Source: Merdimmobilis hominis (GTDB lineage: Bacteria > Bacillota > Clostridia > Oscillospirales > Ruminococcaceae). From it: a stretch of DNA of 64,000 bases. Where the stretch lies: the NCBI RefSeq assembly GCF_900104615.1, contig NZ_LT629939.1, forward strand, positions 2,438,928-2,502,927, read 5' to 3'. Below the pieces are notes generated by a model. That model was not told the DNA's origin. It did not search any database and worked only from the letters and a program-made list of their open reading frames with translations. Below are positions 52,819-60,772 of this stretch, in pieces. The translations under genes were made by a program, and so were the position numbers. Position 1 is the stretch's first letter, and every line of letters starts with the position of its first letter.

Positions 52819-53175
52819 TTGAAAGAAGTAGCTGAAAGATTGCGGTATCTGCGGGAAAGCGTCAAGCTGTCCCAGGTAAAGATGGCTGAGATTGTCGGCG
52901 TCAAACAGTCCAGTCTGAACCGCTATGAGCTGAACCAGGCTTCGCCCACATTCGAGACGCTTACCCGGTATGCGGATTACTTCGATGTCTCCATGGACTA
53001 TATCTTTGGGCGCACCGACCATCCCCAGGGAAAGCTGTACGAGTACAAGCCCAAAATCGAGCAGAGCGATCCCCAGATGAAGAAGTTCGTGGATATGTGC
53101 TTTGACCCCGCATCCCCCATGAACGCGCGGCTCAAGGAGACCCTGCTGCAAATGCTCGGGGAGGTGAAAAAATGA
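52819..53175 (+). CDS. XRE family regulator coupled to the serine recombinase
   Basis: A protein of 118 residues from the TTG at 52819, six bases after AGGGGGTG (a GTG at 52810 overlaps that site). An HTH domain spans residues 1-65 (LRYLRESVKLSQVKMAEIVGVKQSSLNRYELNQASP, then FDVSMDYIFGRTD). Its stop overlaps the recombinase start (ATGA), so expression of both is linked. It is a likely regulator of excision or integration. Confidence 0.87.
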   Translation: MKEVAERLRYLRESVKLSQVKMAEIVGVKQSSLNRYELNQASPTFETLTRYADYFDVSMDYIFGRTDHPQGKLYEYKPKIEQSDPQMKKFVDMCFDPASPMNARLKETLLQMLGEVKK

Positions 53176-54710
53176 ATGTTGTCATCTACGCCCGTTACTC
53201 CAGCCACAGCCAGACGGAGCAGTCCATCGAGGGGCAGCTCCAGACCTGCTATGAGTACGCCAGAAACAACGGCTACATCGTCATTGGGGAATACATCGAC
53301 CGCGCCCAGAGCGGCATCAGCGACAGCCGCCTTGAGTTCCAGCGGATGATCTCCGACAGTGACAAGCACACCTTTGAGGGTGTTCTGGTTTATCAGCTTG
53401 ACCGCTTTGCCCGCAACCGCTATGACAGCGCCATCAACAAGGCGAAGCTGAAAAAGAACGGTGTCCGGGTCATCTCCGCTCGGGAGAATATCAGCGATGA
53501 CGCCAGCGGTATTCTGGTGGAAGGTGTGCTGGAGAGCATGGCCGAATACTACTCGGCGGAACTGTCCCAAAAGATCCGCCGGGGTATGGACATCAATGCC
53601 GAGAAGTGCCTGAGCAACGGCAGCAATCCGGGATTGGGCTACCGGGTGGATGAGGAGCGGCGGTTCCATGTTGACCCCGAGGGGGCTGCGGTCGTCCGGG
53701 AGATTTTTGAACAATATGCCAGCGGAAAGACTGTGACAGAAATCATCCAGTCCCTCAACGCCAGACAAATCAAAACCTCTCAGGGAAAAGCGTTCAACAA
53801 GAACAGTCTGCACCGCCTGCTGCGGAACCGGCGCTATATCGGTTACTATATCTACAAAGGGGTGAAGACCCCCAACGGGATGCCCCGGATTTTGGAGGAC
53901 GAGCTGTTTGAGCGGGTACAGCATATCCTGGACCGCAACAAGAAAGCGCCTGCCCGCACCAGAGGGCGGGACGAATATCTGCTCACCACCAAGCTGTTCT
54001 GCGGCTACTGCCGGGAGATGATGACCGGCTACGGCGGCACCGGGAAGTCCGGCAAGGTATATCACTACTATGCCTGCAATAATTTCAAGCGCCGCAAGTG
54101 CAAGAAGAAAGTGGTCAGCAAAGAAAAGATCGAGGACCGGGTTGTGCTGGAGTGCCGGAAGCTGCTGACTGACAGCAACATTGAGCGGATTGCCGCTTCG
54201 GTATCGGAAGCCTGCGAAGCCGACCGGGACACCGCCGCCATCAAGCGCATCAAGACCGCCATCCGGGAAGCGGATACGGCCATCGAAAACCTCTGGAAAG
54301 CACTGGAGGCAGGACAGGCGGCTGACATGATTACCCAGCGAATCGAGAAACGCCAGAAAGATAAAGAGGAGCTGCAAGCGCAGCTGGCCATTGAGATGGG
54401 CAAACAGGTCATGCTCAGCGCACCTGATGTCAGGGCGTATCTCTATGCCCTCAAGCATGGCGACAAGAACGATGAGAATGTCAAGCGGGGCATCATCAAT
54501 GTTTTCCTCCGGGCGGTCTATCTGTACGACGGGACATTCAACCTGATCCTGAACGGCAGTGACAAGCCGATTTCCATTGATAACATCCTGCTGGATGAGA
54601 TTGAGGAGGGGCTGGACGAGGACCTGGCCAACCACAATTTGAGTTCATCGTTGGTTGCAGACGCTCCACCACTTAAACCCGCATTAGAATGCGGGTTTTT
54701 CTTTTTGTAG
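53172..54710 (+). CDS. Large serine recombinase (site-specific)
   Basis: A protein of 512 residues. An N-terminal resolvase catalytic domain (residues 1-145; YARYSSHSQTEQSIEGQ with catalytic Ser near 10, and YQLDRFARNRYD) precedes a recombinase domain (about 160-260; GLGYRVDEERRFHVDPE, then LHRLLRNRRYIGYYIYKG). A zinc ribbon (FCGYCREMM...YACNNFKRRKC) lies near 276-312, and a coiled coil near 340-400. It would insert or excise the island at specific att sites. The last 18 residues read through CTCCACCA and the following hairpin, suggesting that its 3' end abuts or overlaps an attachment site and that the C terminus is altered. Confidence 0.93.
   Translation: MNVVIYARYSSHSQTEQSIEGQLQTCYEYARNNGYIVIGEYIDRAQSGISDSRLEFQRMISDSDKHTFEGVLVYQLDRFARNRYDSAINKAKLKKNGVRVISARENISDDASGILVEGVLESMAEYYSAELSQKIRRGMDINAEKCLSNGSNPGLGYRVDEERRFHVDPEGAAVVREIFEQYASGKTVTEIIQSLNARQIKTSQGKAFNKNSLHRLLRNRRYIGYYIYKGVKTPNGMPRILEDELFERVQHILDRNKKAPARTRGRDEYLLTTKLFCGYCREMMTGYGGTGKSGKVYHYYACNNFKRRKCKKKVVSKEKIEDRVVLECRKLLTDSNIERIAASVSEACEADRDTAAIKRIKTAIREADTAIENLWKALEAGQAADMITQRIEKRQKDKEELQAQLAIEMGKQVMLSAPDVRAYLYALKHGDKNDENVKRGIINVFLRAVYLYDGTFNLILNGSDKPISIDNILLDEIEEGLDEDLANHNLSSSLVADAPPLKPALECGFFFL
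54664..54671 (+). repeat. Candidate attachment-site copy (CTCCACCA)
   Basis: Identical to the last eight bases of ssrA (42555-42562) and in the same orientation. It is short and could be chance, but it is followed by a strong terminator and by an integrase relic, as expected for an ssrA/tRNA-type att site. Confidence 0.45.
54676..54707. terminator. Terminator at the right end of the island
   Basis: AAACCCGCATT pairs with AATGCGGGTTT around a tiny loop and is followed by TTCTTTTT. It lies within the last codons of the recombinase frame. Confidence 0.8.
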
Positions 54711-54711
54711 A

Positions 54712-54886
54712 GTGGTTTGCACCACGGGTTGCACCACACTTTTTCAGAGCTATCGGATGCATTTTTATAAAATTTAGGGCGGTGCAGCTTTCTTTTTGTT
54801 TGGATAATTTCTGAAAAGATGGCATCCAGATTTTCAGCGGTTTTCGCCATTTCACCCTGCATTTCATGGCCGTATACCCAAATGGG
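54712..54886 (-). pseudogene. 3' relic of a tyrosine integrase gene
   Basis: Directly after the ansA stop codon, the minus strand reads WVYGHEMQGEMAKTAENLDAIF and continues to WCNPWCKPLYKKK. The YGH...EM..TAENLDAIF pattern is the C-terminal end of phage/ICE tyrosine integrases, holding the catalytic Tyr region. No start or N-terminal domains remain. It ends next to the CTCCACCA copy, the usual place for an integrase that uses ssrA or a tRNA gene. Probably the remnant of a second element. The identification is by motif memory and should be treated as moderate. Confidence 0.45.
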
Positions 54887-55885
54887 TTACAGTAGAAGAT
54901 CGTCGTTGATGCGGGTGTACAAAAGCTCCTTGACCTGGGCATAGTCCTTGGTCTTGGCCAAAATCCACATCAACTTGGTCACTGCTGCCTCCACTGTCAT
55001 GTCATACGCCTGGAGCACATTATACTGGTTCAGCGCTTTAAAGCCCACCTCGTAGATGCTCATGTCGCTCCCCTCGGAGACCACCTGGGTTGCCACCACC
55101 ACAATCCTGCCCTTCTGGGTCAAGGTCTCCAGTTTGGAAAGAAAATTTCGCTGATCGGCAAAGGGGAGGCCGCCTACTCCATAGCTCTCGATGACCACCG
55201 CATCGTAGTGGTCACCGATGTAATCCAGAATATCCGGCTCCATGCCGGGGATGAGTTTGAGCAGGAACACGCGGGGATTGATGGCGTCGTAAAATCGCAC
55301 GGGACCCTTTTGTTCCTCCGGGCGGACATAGCGGACAATCCGCCGGTCGTCGATAAAGGCTGCAGAGGGGAAGTTGATGCTCTCAAAAGCACCGTAGCTT
55401 TTGGATTTGGTCTTTTTGGCCCGGGTTCCCACAATAGCTAGGCCGGAGAACACCAGGTACACCCCCCGCACCCCTTCTTCACAGGCAAAACGGAAGCTGT
55501 CCAGCAGGTTTTTGGCTGCGTCGGTGATGGGGTCGCTGATGGGCTTCTGGGCGCCGGTGAGGATGATGGGCTTGTCCGCATCCTGGATGAGGTAGGAGAG
55601 GGCAGCTGCCGTATAAGCCATGGTGTCGGTCCCATGGGAGAGGACAAACCCATCGTACTGGTCGTAGTTTTCCCGGATGGTTTTAGCCATTAACAGCCAG
55701 TATTCCGGCTGGATATTGGTGCTGTCAATACTCAAAATCTGTACCGCATCCACCTGGCAGATGGCTGCCACGCCGGGGATGTATTCCAAAAGCTCCTGGC
55801 AGTTGGTACCCGGGGAGAGGCCGTTTTCCGTCTGTTTGGAGGCAATGGTGCCGCCGGTGGTGATCAATAGGATTTTTTTATTCAT
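54887..55885 (-). CDS. ansA: L-asparaginase, type I (cytoplasmic)
   Basis: A protein of 332 residues without a signal peptide, matching type I asparaginases. The first catalytic motif TTGGTIAS (Thr near 13) and the second HGTDTMAYTAAALSYL (Thr and Asp near 87-88) are present, as is GAQKPIS. It hydrolyses asparagine to aspartate and ammonia. It is the first chromosomal gene beyond the island, with its stop fused to the integrase relic; its coding sequence looks intact. Confidence 0.93.
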   Translation of the reverse strand: MNKKILLITTGGTIASKQTENGLSPGTNCQELLEYIPGVAAICQVDAVQILSIDSTNIQPEYWLLMAKTIRENYDQYDGFVLSHGTDTMAYTAAALSYLIQDADKPIILTGAQKPISDPITDAAKNLLDSFRFACEEGVRGVYLVFSGLAIVGTRAKKTKSKSYGAFESINFPSAAFIDDRRIVRYVRPEEQKGPVRFYDAINPRVFLLKLIPGMEPDILDYIGDHYDAVVIESYGVGGLPFADQRNFLSKLETLTQKGRIVVVATQVVSEGSDMSIYEVGFKALNQYNVLQAYDMTVEAAVTKLMWILAKTKDYAQVKELLYTRINDDLLL

Positions 55886-56084
55886 GAAAGTGCGCTCCTT
55901 TTTTACTGTCTATTCCACTTTGAGATGGAAGGGGGAAACCAATTCTCAGTATACGGAAGGGGGCTCACGAATTCAACTGGAATTTCCTTTCTGCCGGATT
56001 TTTGGACAACTGCGACAGGAAAAGTCTGCCACACCAGGGGAATCTGTGCTACAATACTGGCAGAAGCCATTCTTGCGGGGAAGT

Positions 56085-56720
56085 CCAGCTCCCCCGCACC
56101 CGGCTAGGCGGTTTATCAAGATTGCATTTTACAGCAGGTTTTATGGGGCGCTGCACACCCCCAAACCCCCGTGGTCCCTTTCTGACGAGAGAAAGGAACC
56201 AAAGCTCGCCGGGGAGACCCCGGTCCCCCTATTTGTGCGCCACAATGGGTGCGCTCGGAAAATCTTTCTTAAAGGTTTCCCCACCTCGAGCAAAAGATTT
56301 TTCCGCTGCCGCGGATTCCCTCGCGGGGCTGCAAGAAGCCCACTTTTCGAAATAACCTCACCTAGGCCGAGGGGGATTTTTAAAGGGGCACAGCCAACTG
56401 GCGTTGGCCGTTCGGGATTTTCCTGTGTCGCTAGGGTTGCATTCCTCCTTAAATGCGCTTTGTGGCCGCAAGGAAAGCAAAGCTTTCCAGCGTGAGAATT
56501 GCAAAGCAATTCTCTGAAGCCCAACGGAGTTGGGCTAGGGCTTTATTTCGAAGAAAAAGCCTTGCTCGAGGTCGTAGGGGCGAGAGCGCCCTACATAGCC
56601 AACGAAAGATGGAATCTTGCCCTGAACTGGGAGTGCGGGGTCTGGAAGCCCCGAGAAGTCAAGATTCCATGGGAACTCCCTGGAGAAAGGGGGGACAACC
56701 CCCGTGAAATAAAACAATCG
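56085..56720 (+). repeat. Hairpin-mosaic intergenic repeat, copy 12
   Basis: It fills most of the 850-bp divergent gap between ansA and ispD; nothing recognisable is seen in 55886-56084. Order: a decayed palindrome (56117-56131), GGGGCGCTGCACACCCC, CCCTTTCTGACGAGAGAAAGG, the core (56251-56307), GGGGCACAGCCAACTGGCG, CCTTAAATGCGC, then extra stems GGAAAGCAAAGCTTTCC (56472-56488), GAGAATTGCAAAGCAATTCTC (56493-56513) and CCCAACGGAGTTGGG. AAAGATGGAATCTTG (56605-56619) and half a palindrome at 56659 close it. Confidence 0.83.
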
Positions 56721-56733
56721 GAGGTATCGGTTT

Positions 56734-57444
56734 ATGCTCTTTCAAAGGAAAAAACAACGGGGAATGGTCAGCGCCATTGTGGCGGCGGGAGGGAGCTCCC
56801 AGCGGATGGGGGAGAACAAGCTCCTGATGGAGCTTTACGGCATCCCGGTGCTGGCCCGCACCCTTTTGACCTTGGACGGCTGCCGGGAGATTGATGAAAT
56901 CATCCTGGTCTGCCGGGAGGAGGACATGGGGGATTACCTGGCCCTCACCGAAGATTATTCCATCCAGAAGATCAAGACTATCGCCGTAGGGGGGAAGACC
57001 CGCCAACAGTCGGTGTTTGCAGGGGTTCGGGCCGCCAGTGAAGACGCGGCTTACTATTGCATCCACGACGGGGCGCGGCCGCTGGCCTCCCGCCAGGTGA
57101 TCGCCGGGGTTTTGGAAGCCGCCCAGCGGGAAGGGGCCGCCACTGCCGCCGTCAAGGCGAAAGACACCATCAAGATCGCGGGGCCCGATGGGTTCATCCT
57201 TTCCACCCCAGACCGGGACAGCCTTTACCTGACACAAACCCCTCAGGTGTTTGAAGCCTCCCTGTACCGGGAGGCCATGGAGGCCGCCCTCGCCGCCGGA
57301 AAGGAGTACACCGACGACTGCCAATTGGTGGAGGCCATCGGCCGGCGGGTCTACCTGGCGGGAGGGGATTATGCCAACATCAAACTGACCACGCCGGAGG
57401 ACCAGATCGTTGCCGAAGCCCTTTTGGAATACGCTGGGGAGTAA
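56734..57444 (+). CDS. ispD: 2-C-methyl-D-erythritol 4-phosphate cytidylyltransferase
   Basis: A protein of 236 residues with the IspD fold. The CTP-binding SAIVAAGGSSQRMGENKLLMELYGIPVLA carries the catalytic Lys, and GKTRQQSVFAG, HDGARPL, and KDTIK with PQVF follow. TPEDQIVAEALL closes the protein. It adds CMP to methylerythritol phosphate in the non-mevalonate isoprenoid pathway. A short N-terminal extension (MLFQRKKQRG) precedes the core; GGAGG lies nine bases upstream of the ATG. ispF follows after 23 bases. Confidence 0.95.
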   Translation: MLFQRKKQRGMVSAIVAAGGSSQRMGENKLLMELYGIPVLARTLLTLDGCREIDEIILVCREEDMGDYLALTEDYSIQKIKTIAVGGKTRQQSVFAGVRAASEDAAYYCIHDGARPLASRQVIAGVLEAAQREGAATAAVKAKDTIKIAGPDGFILSTPDRDSLYLTQTPQVFEASLYREAMEAALAAGKEYTDDCQLVEAIGRRVYLAGGDYANIKLTTPEDQIVAEALLEYAGE

Positions 57445-57467
57445 CCCTTTGAAAGGAAGCGCATAGC

Positions 57468-57935
57468 ATGAGAATAGGACACGGATATGACGTACACCGG
57501 CTCAAACAAGGCCGGAAATTGATTTTGGGCGGGGTGGAGATCCCCTATGGATGGGGGCTGGACGGCCACTCCGATGCTGACGTCCTCACCCATGCGGTGA
57601 TGGACGCCCTCCTGGGGGCGGCAGCCTTGGGGGATATTGGCCAGCATTTCCCCGACACCGACCCCGCTTATCTGGGGGCGGACAGCATGGCCCTCCTCCG
57701 GGAAGTGATCCGCCTGCTGGAGGGGAAAGGATACCGGGTGGGGAACATCGACGCCACCCTTATCGCCCAAAAGCCCAAGCTCTCCCCCCATCTACCCCAG
57801 ATGGCGGAGAGGCTTGCCGCAGCCTGCAACATTTCTGCAAATCAGGTCAATGTCAAAGCGACCACCGAAGAAGGGCTGGGGTTTACCGGATCTTTGGAGG
57901 GAATCAGCGCCCACGCGGTCTGCCTCCTGGAATAG
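57468..57935 (+). CDS. ispF: 2-C-methyl-D-erythritol 2,4-cyclodiphosphate synthase
   Basis: A protein of 155 residues, standard length. [11 protein letters not shown] (metal ligands Asp and His), [36 protein letters not shown], and the C-terminal [20 protein letters not shown] are all present. It cyclises CDP-ME-2-phosphate in the same pathway as ispD. The AAAGGAAG site lies upstream. Confidence 0.97.
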   Translation: MRIGHGYDVHRLKQGRKLILGGVEIPYGWGLDGHSDADVLTHAVMDALLGAAALGDIGQHFPDTDPAYLGADSMALLREVIRLLEGKGYRVGNIDATLIAQKPKLSPHLPQMAERLAAACNISANQVNVKATTEEGLGFTGSLEGISAHAVCLLE

Positions 57936-58007
57936 GCGGATAGGCTGGTTGCTGTCAAACAGCCCCCTTCCCGCATAGGATGGTAAAAAACAGGAAGGGT
58001 GAATAAT

Positions 58008-58226
58008 ATGGGCAAGCCGATGTTAGTGGTGAGCTCCATTACCTATGCCATGAGAGGTCAAAAAATCTTGGAAAATCACGGAATTCCATCCAGCATTGAA
58101 CGGGATATCAAAGCGCTGGCCAAATATGGCTGCGGCTATGGCCTCCGGGTCAGCGTCGGAAGCGATCAAACGGCCAAGGATATTTTGACCAAAGGCGGCA
58201 TCAGGGTATTGGCTGTCATTGATTAA
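58008..58226 (+). CDS. DUF3343 protein, putative Se/S carrier
   Basis: A protein of 72 residues beginning MGKPMLVVSSITYAMRGQ, with a helix-strand pattern and one conserved Cys in KYGCGYGLRVSVG. This matches the DUF3343 (putative selenium/sulfur carrier-like) family, in which the Cys is thought to carry selenium or sulfur. The ATG at 58008 is about nine bases after AGGAAGGG; a GTG at 57999 is in frame. It lies upstream of a cysteine desulfurase of the class that often accompanies it. No selD or selA is in the window, so the selenium link is inferred. Confidence 0.8.
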   Translation: MGKPMLVVSSITYAMRGQKILENHGIPSSIERDIKALAKYGCGYGLRVSVGSDQTAKDILTKGGIRVLAVID

Positions 58227-58251
58227 CTGCCGAAAGGCTCCTTTTAGTCAT

Positions 58252-58297
58252 AAGGGACGTATCAGTTTTTTGAAATTGATACGTCCTTCTTTTATTC
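58252..58297 (+). terminator. Terminator after the DUF3343 gene
   Basis: AAGGGACGTATCA pairs with TGATACGTCCTT and is followed by CTTTTATT. It separates this gene from the cysteine desulfurase. Confidence 0.85.
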
Positions 58298-58370
58298 TTT
58301 CCGCCGGGCTGCCCGTCCTCAAAAGCAGCTGCCAAGACATACAACACCAAACACAAACAGGAGGGATTTC

Positions 58371-59504
58371 ATGGTTTACTTTGATAACGCCGCCACCACC
58401 TACCCCAAACCCAATGAGGTCATCAAGGCGGTGAACAACGCTTTTGTACATTATGGGGCCAACCCTGGCCGCAGCGGCCATAAGCTCTCGGTGGACACCG
58501 CCCGCCAGGTCTACGAATGCCGGGAGCTGGTGGCGGATTTCTTCGGCTGCAAAAACCCGGAACAGGTGGTTTTCACCCAGAACTGCACCCACGCCCTCAA
58601 CCTGGCCATCAAGGGGATACTTCGGGTGGGGGACCACGCCATCATCTCGGACATTGAGCACAACTCGGTGCTGCGGCCCATACACACCTTAAAGGAACGG
58701 GGAGCCATCGCCTACGACATCGCCCCTATCGATTTAAGCGACGACGTAACGGTGGAAAACTTCCGCCGCTTGATCAAGCCGAACACCAAGCTGATCGCCG
58801 TCTCCCACGGAAGCAATGTGTTTGGCATCCGCTCCCCCATCGAGAAGCTGGCCAAACTGGCCCATGAAAACGGCTGCTACTTTTTGGTGGACGCCGCCCA
58901 GACCGCCGGCGTGGTGGAGATCGACATGGAGAAGACCGGCATTGACTTTCTATGTGCAGCCGGCCACAAGAGCCTCTACGGCCCTATGGGAACCGGCATC
59001 CTGATCGCAGCAAAAGGGGAGGATTTGTGCACCATTATAGAAGGCGGATCCGGCAGCGCCTCCCTGGACTACAACCAGCCGGACTTTATGCCCGATAAGC
59101 TGGAGAGCGGCACCCTCAACGCCATCGGCATTGTGGGCCTCAAGGCGGGGATCAACTTTGTCAAATCCATGGGCATCCCGGCCATCTACAACCATGAGAT
59201 GAAAATCGCCCGGGAGATTTACTCCCGCATCGCCTGTGAAAAGAACGTACAGCTCTACACCCCTTACCCAGTGGATGGGGTCCACCTGCCGGTGATCTCT
59301 TTCAACATCATCGGCCGGGCAGGGGAGGAGACCGCCCAGCTCCTGGATGAAAAAGGGTACTGCCTGCGGGGCGGCTACCACTGCGCTCCCTTGGCCCACA
59401 AGAAGTTCGGCACCCTGGATACCGGCGCCGCCCGGATCAGCATTGGGGCGTTCAACAACCTGGCCCAGGCCGCTGGCCTGGCAAGTGAGATCAAAAAGCT
59501 GTAG
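58371..59504 (+). CDS. Cysteine desulfurase family protein (TIGR01977-like)
   Basis: A PLP enzyme of 377 residues with the class V aminotransferase fold. MVYFDNAATTYPKP opens it, HSD-type residues lie in ISDIEHNSV, DAAQTAGVVEIDM binds PLP, and AAGHKSLYGPMGTGIL supplies the Schiff-base Lys near 203. CLRGGYHCAPLAHKKFGT near 331-348 contains the persulfide Cys. It removes sulfur (or selenium) from cysteine for transfer. It is not IscS or SufS by motif; the subgroup next to DUF3343 suggests selenium or sulfur trafficking. GGAGGG lies upstream. Confidence 0.9.
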   Translation: MVYFDNAATTYPKPNEVIKAVNNAFVHYGANPGRSGHKLSVDTARQVYECRELVADFFGCKNPEQVVFTQNCTHALNLAIKGILRVGDHAIISDIEHNSVLRPIHTLKERGAIAYDIAPIDLSDDVTVENFRRLIKPNTKLIAVSHGSNVFGIRSPIEKLAKLAHENGCYFLVDAAQTAGVVEIDMEKTGIDFLCAAGHKSLYGPMGTGILIAAKGEDLCTIIEGGSGSASLDYNQPDFMPDKLESGTLNAIGIVGLKAGINFVKSMGIPAIYNHEMKIAREIYSRIACEKNVQLYTPYPVDGVHLPVISFNIIGRAGEETAQLLDEKGYCLRGGYHCAPLAHKKFGTLDTGAARISIGAFNNLAQAAGLASEIKKL

Positions 59505-59581
59505 CGGGATGGGTACTGCACCCGGGAAATGGGAAACCGAAAGAAAAAGTTTACCGTTTCCCGGTTGCAATCAACCGCAGT

Positions 59582-59743
59582 TATGGTACAATAGCTACAG
59601 CGGAGCTGTAGCATTCGAAGAATTGCTTGCAGGGCGAAGCCCTTTGCGGCAGGGCCGCACCGGGATTTTTCCAGTTTGTGCAGAAGCTATGGTATACCGG
59701 CCACAGCGAAGCTGTGCCATTCGAAGAATTGCTTGCAGGGCGA
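59582..59743 (+). repeat. Two 56-bp direct repeats upstream of cdaA
   Basis: Copies at 59582-59637 and 59688-59743 share TATGGTA, a CACAGC/GCTGTG-type stem (GCTACAGCGGAGCTGTAGC in the first) and an identical ATTCGAAGAATTGCTTGC tail followed by AGGGCGA. The two arms vary in a compensating way (CTACAG/CTGTAG against CCACAG/CTGTGC), so pairing is mostly kept. The gap 59505-59914 has no gene. Confidence 0.8.
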
Positions 59744-59914
59744 TGATTGGGGAAGAAGCCTCCGGCCCATGGTAAAAAAGCAGCCTCCCATCGCGCCCGC
59801 CGGGAAGTGGGGGGACTGTGTGCGTTTTTAGAGGGGGTTCCCGGCGGATCCAAAACAAAACTGCATCCCGTGCCCGTAAATCGGGGCAGGATGGACAATA
59901 GAGGAAGTAGATCA

Positions 59915-60772
59915 ATGAATCTTTGGGAATATGTTCCGAATTTTATCAAAGCGTCCACCCCCATGGACTTGGTGGATATTTTGGTGGTGGCCTTCCTTGT
60001 ATACCAGGGCATCAAACTAGTGCGGGAGACCCGGGCCAACCAGTTGATCAAAGGTTTGGGGGCGCTGCTCCTTTTGTACTTTGTGGCCAGCCAGCTGAAA
60101 CTGAAAACCCTCAGCTTTTTGATGGGCAACGTGCTGCAGATCGGTGCGGTTGCCCTTTTGGTGGTGTTTCAGCCGGAACTCCGGCGGGCGCTGGAACAGG
60201 TGGGCCGCACCAAAATCCACGGCCTGAGCCTCTTCGGCGGCCCGTCGGACCAGGAGGATGAACAGTCCCGGTGGAAGACTGCCATCATGGCCATCTGCGA
60301 AGGGTGTGCCTCCCTTTCCCGCCAGAAGGTGGGTGCTCTGATCGTCCTGGAGCGGGAGACCCGCTTGGGGGAGATCATCAAAACCGGCACCATCGTGGAT
60401 GCCGCCCCATCGGCGGAACTCTTTGGGAACCTGTTTTTCACCAATTCCCCCCTCCACGATGGAGCGGTGGTGATGCGGGGCGGCAGGGTGTATGCGGCCG
60501 GGTGCTTCTTGCCCCTCTCCCAAAATTATGAGATCAGCCGGGAGATGGGCACCCGCCACCGGGCGGCCCTTGGCATGAGCGAGAATTCCGATGCAATGGT
60601 AGTTGTGGTCTCGGAGGAGACCGGCGTCATCACCGTGGCCCAGAACGGCAGGCTGGAGCGCAACTTCACCATTGACCGTCTGGAAAAGGTGCTCTGCGAT
60701 GGGATACTCCGCGATTCTTCTGAGGATTCCTCTCCCCGCAAGCCCATCTTCTGGAAGGTGAAAAAATCATGA
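59915..60772 (+). CDS. cdaA: Diadenylate cyclase CdaA
   Basis: A protein of 285 residues. Three N-terminal membrane helices (about residues 18-35, 42-62 and 66-85) are followed by a linker and the DAC domain (about 105-245), with catalytic LHDGAVV near 180 and GTRHRAALG near 212. It makes cyclic di-AMP from two ATP. The ATG at 59915 follows AGAGGAAG. It overlaps cdaR by four bases (ATGA), the conserved cdaA-cdaR pair. Confidence 0.96.
   Translation: MNLWEYVPNFIKASTPMDLVDILVVAFLVYQGIKLVRETRANQLIKGLGALLLLYFVASQLKLKTLSFLMGNVLQIGAVALLVVFQPELRRALEQVGRTKIHGLSLFGGPSDQEDEQSRWKTAIMAICEGCASLSRQKVGALIVLERETRLGEIIKTGTIVDAAPSAELFGNLFFTNSPLHDGAVVMRGGRVYAAGCFLPLSQNYEISREMGTRHRAALGMSENSDAMVVVVSEETGVITVAQNGRLERNFTIDRLEKVLCDGILRDSSEDSSPRKPIFWKVKKS

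Larger units (their letters stand above)
42563..54710. mobile_element. Genomic island integrated at the ssrA 3' end
   Basis: A block of about 12.1 kb starting directly after tmRNA and reaching the end of the serine recombinase gene. It includes the Type I RM operon with two accessory genes, a short RepA_N relic, a Cys-rich VLP protein, XRE regulators and a large serine recombinase. Its left part is clearly more AT-rich than the flanks. The last eight bases of ssrA (CTCCACCA, 42555-42562) recur at 54664-54671 near the right end. The hairpin-mosaic repeats common elsewhere are absent inside. ansA follows beyond an integrase relic. Confidence 0.75.
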
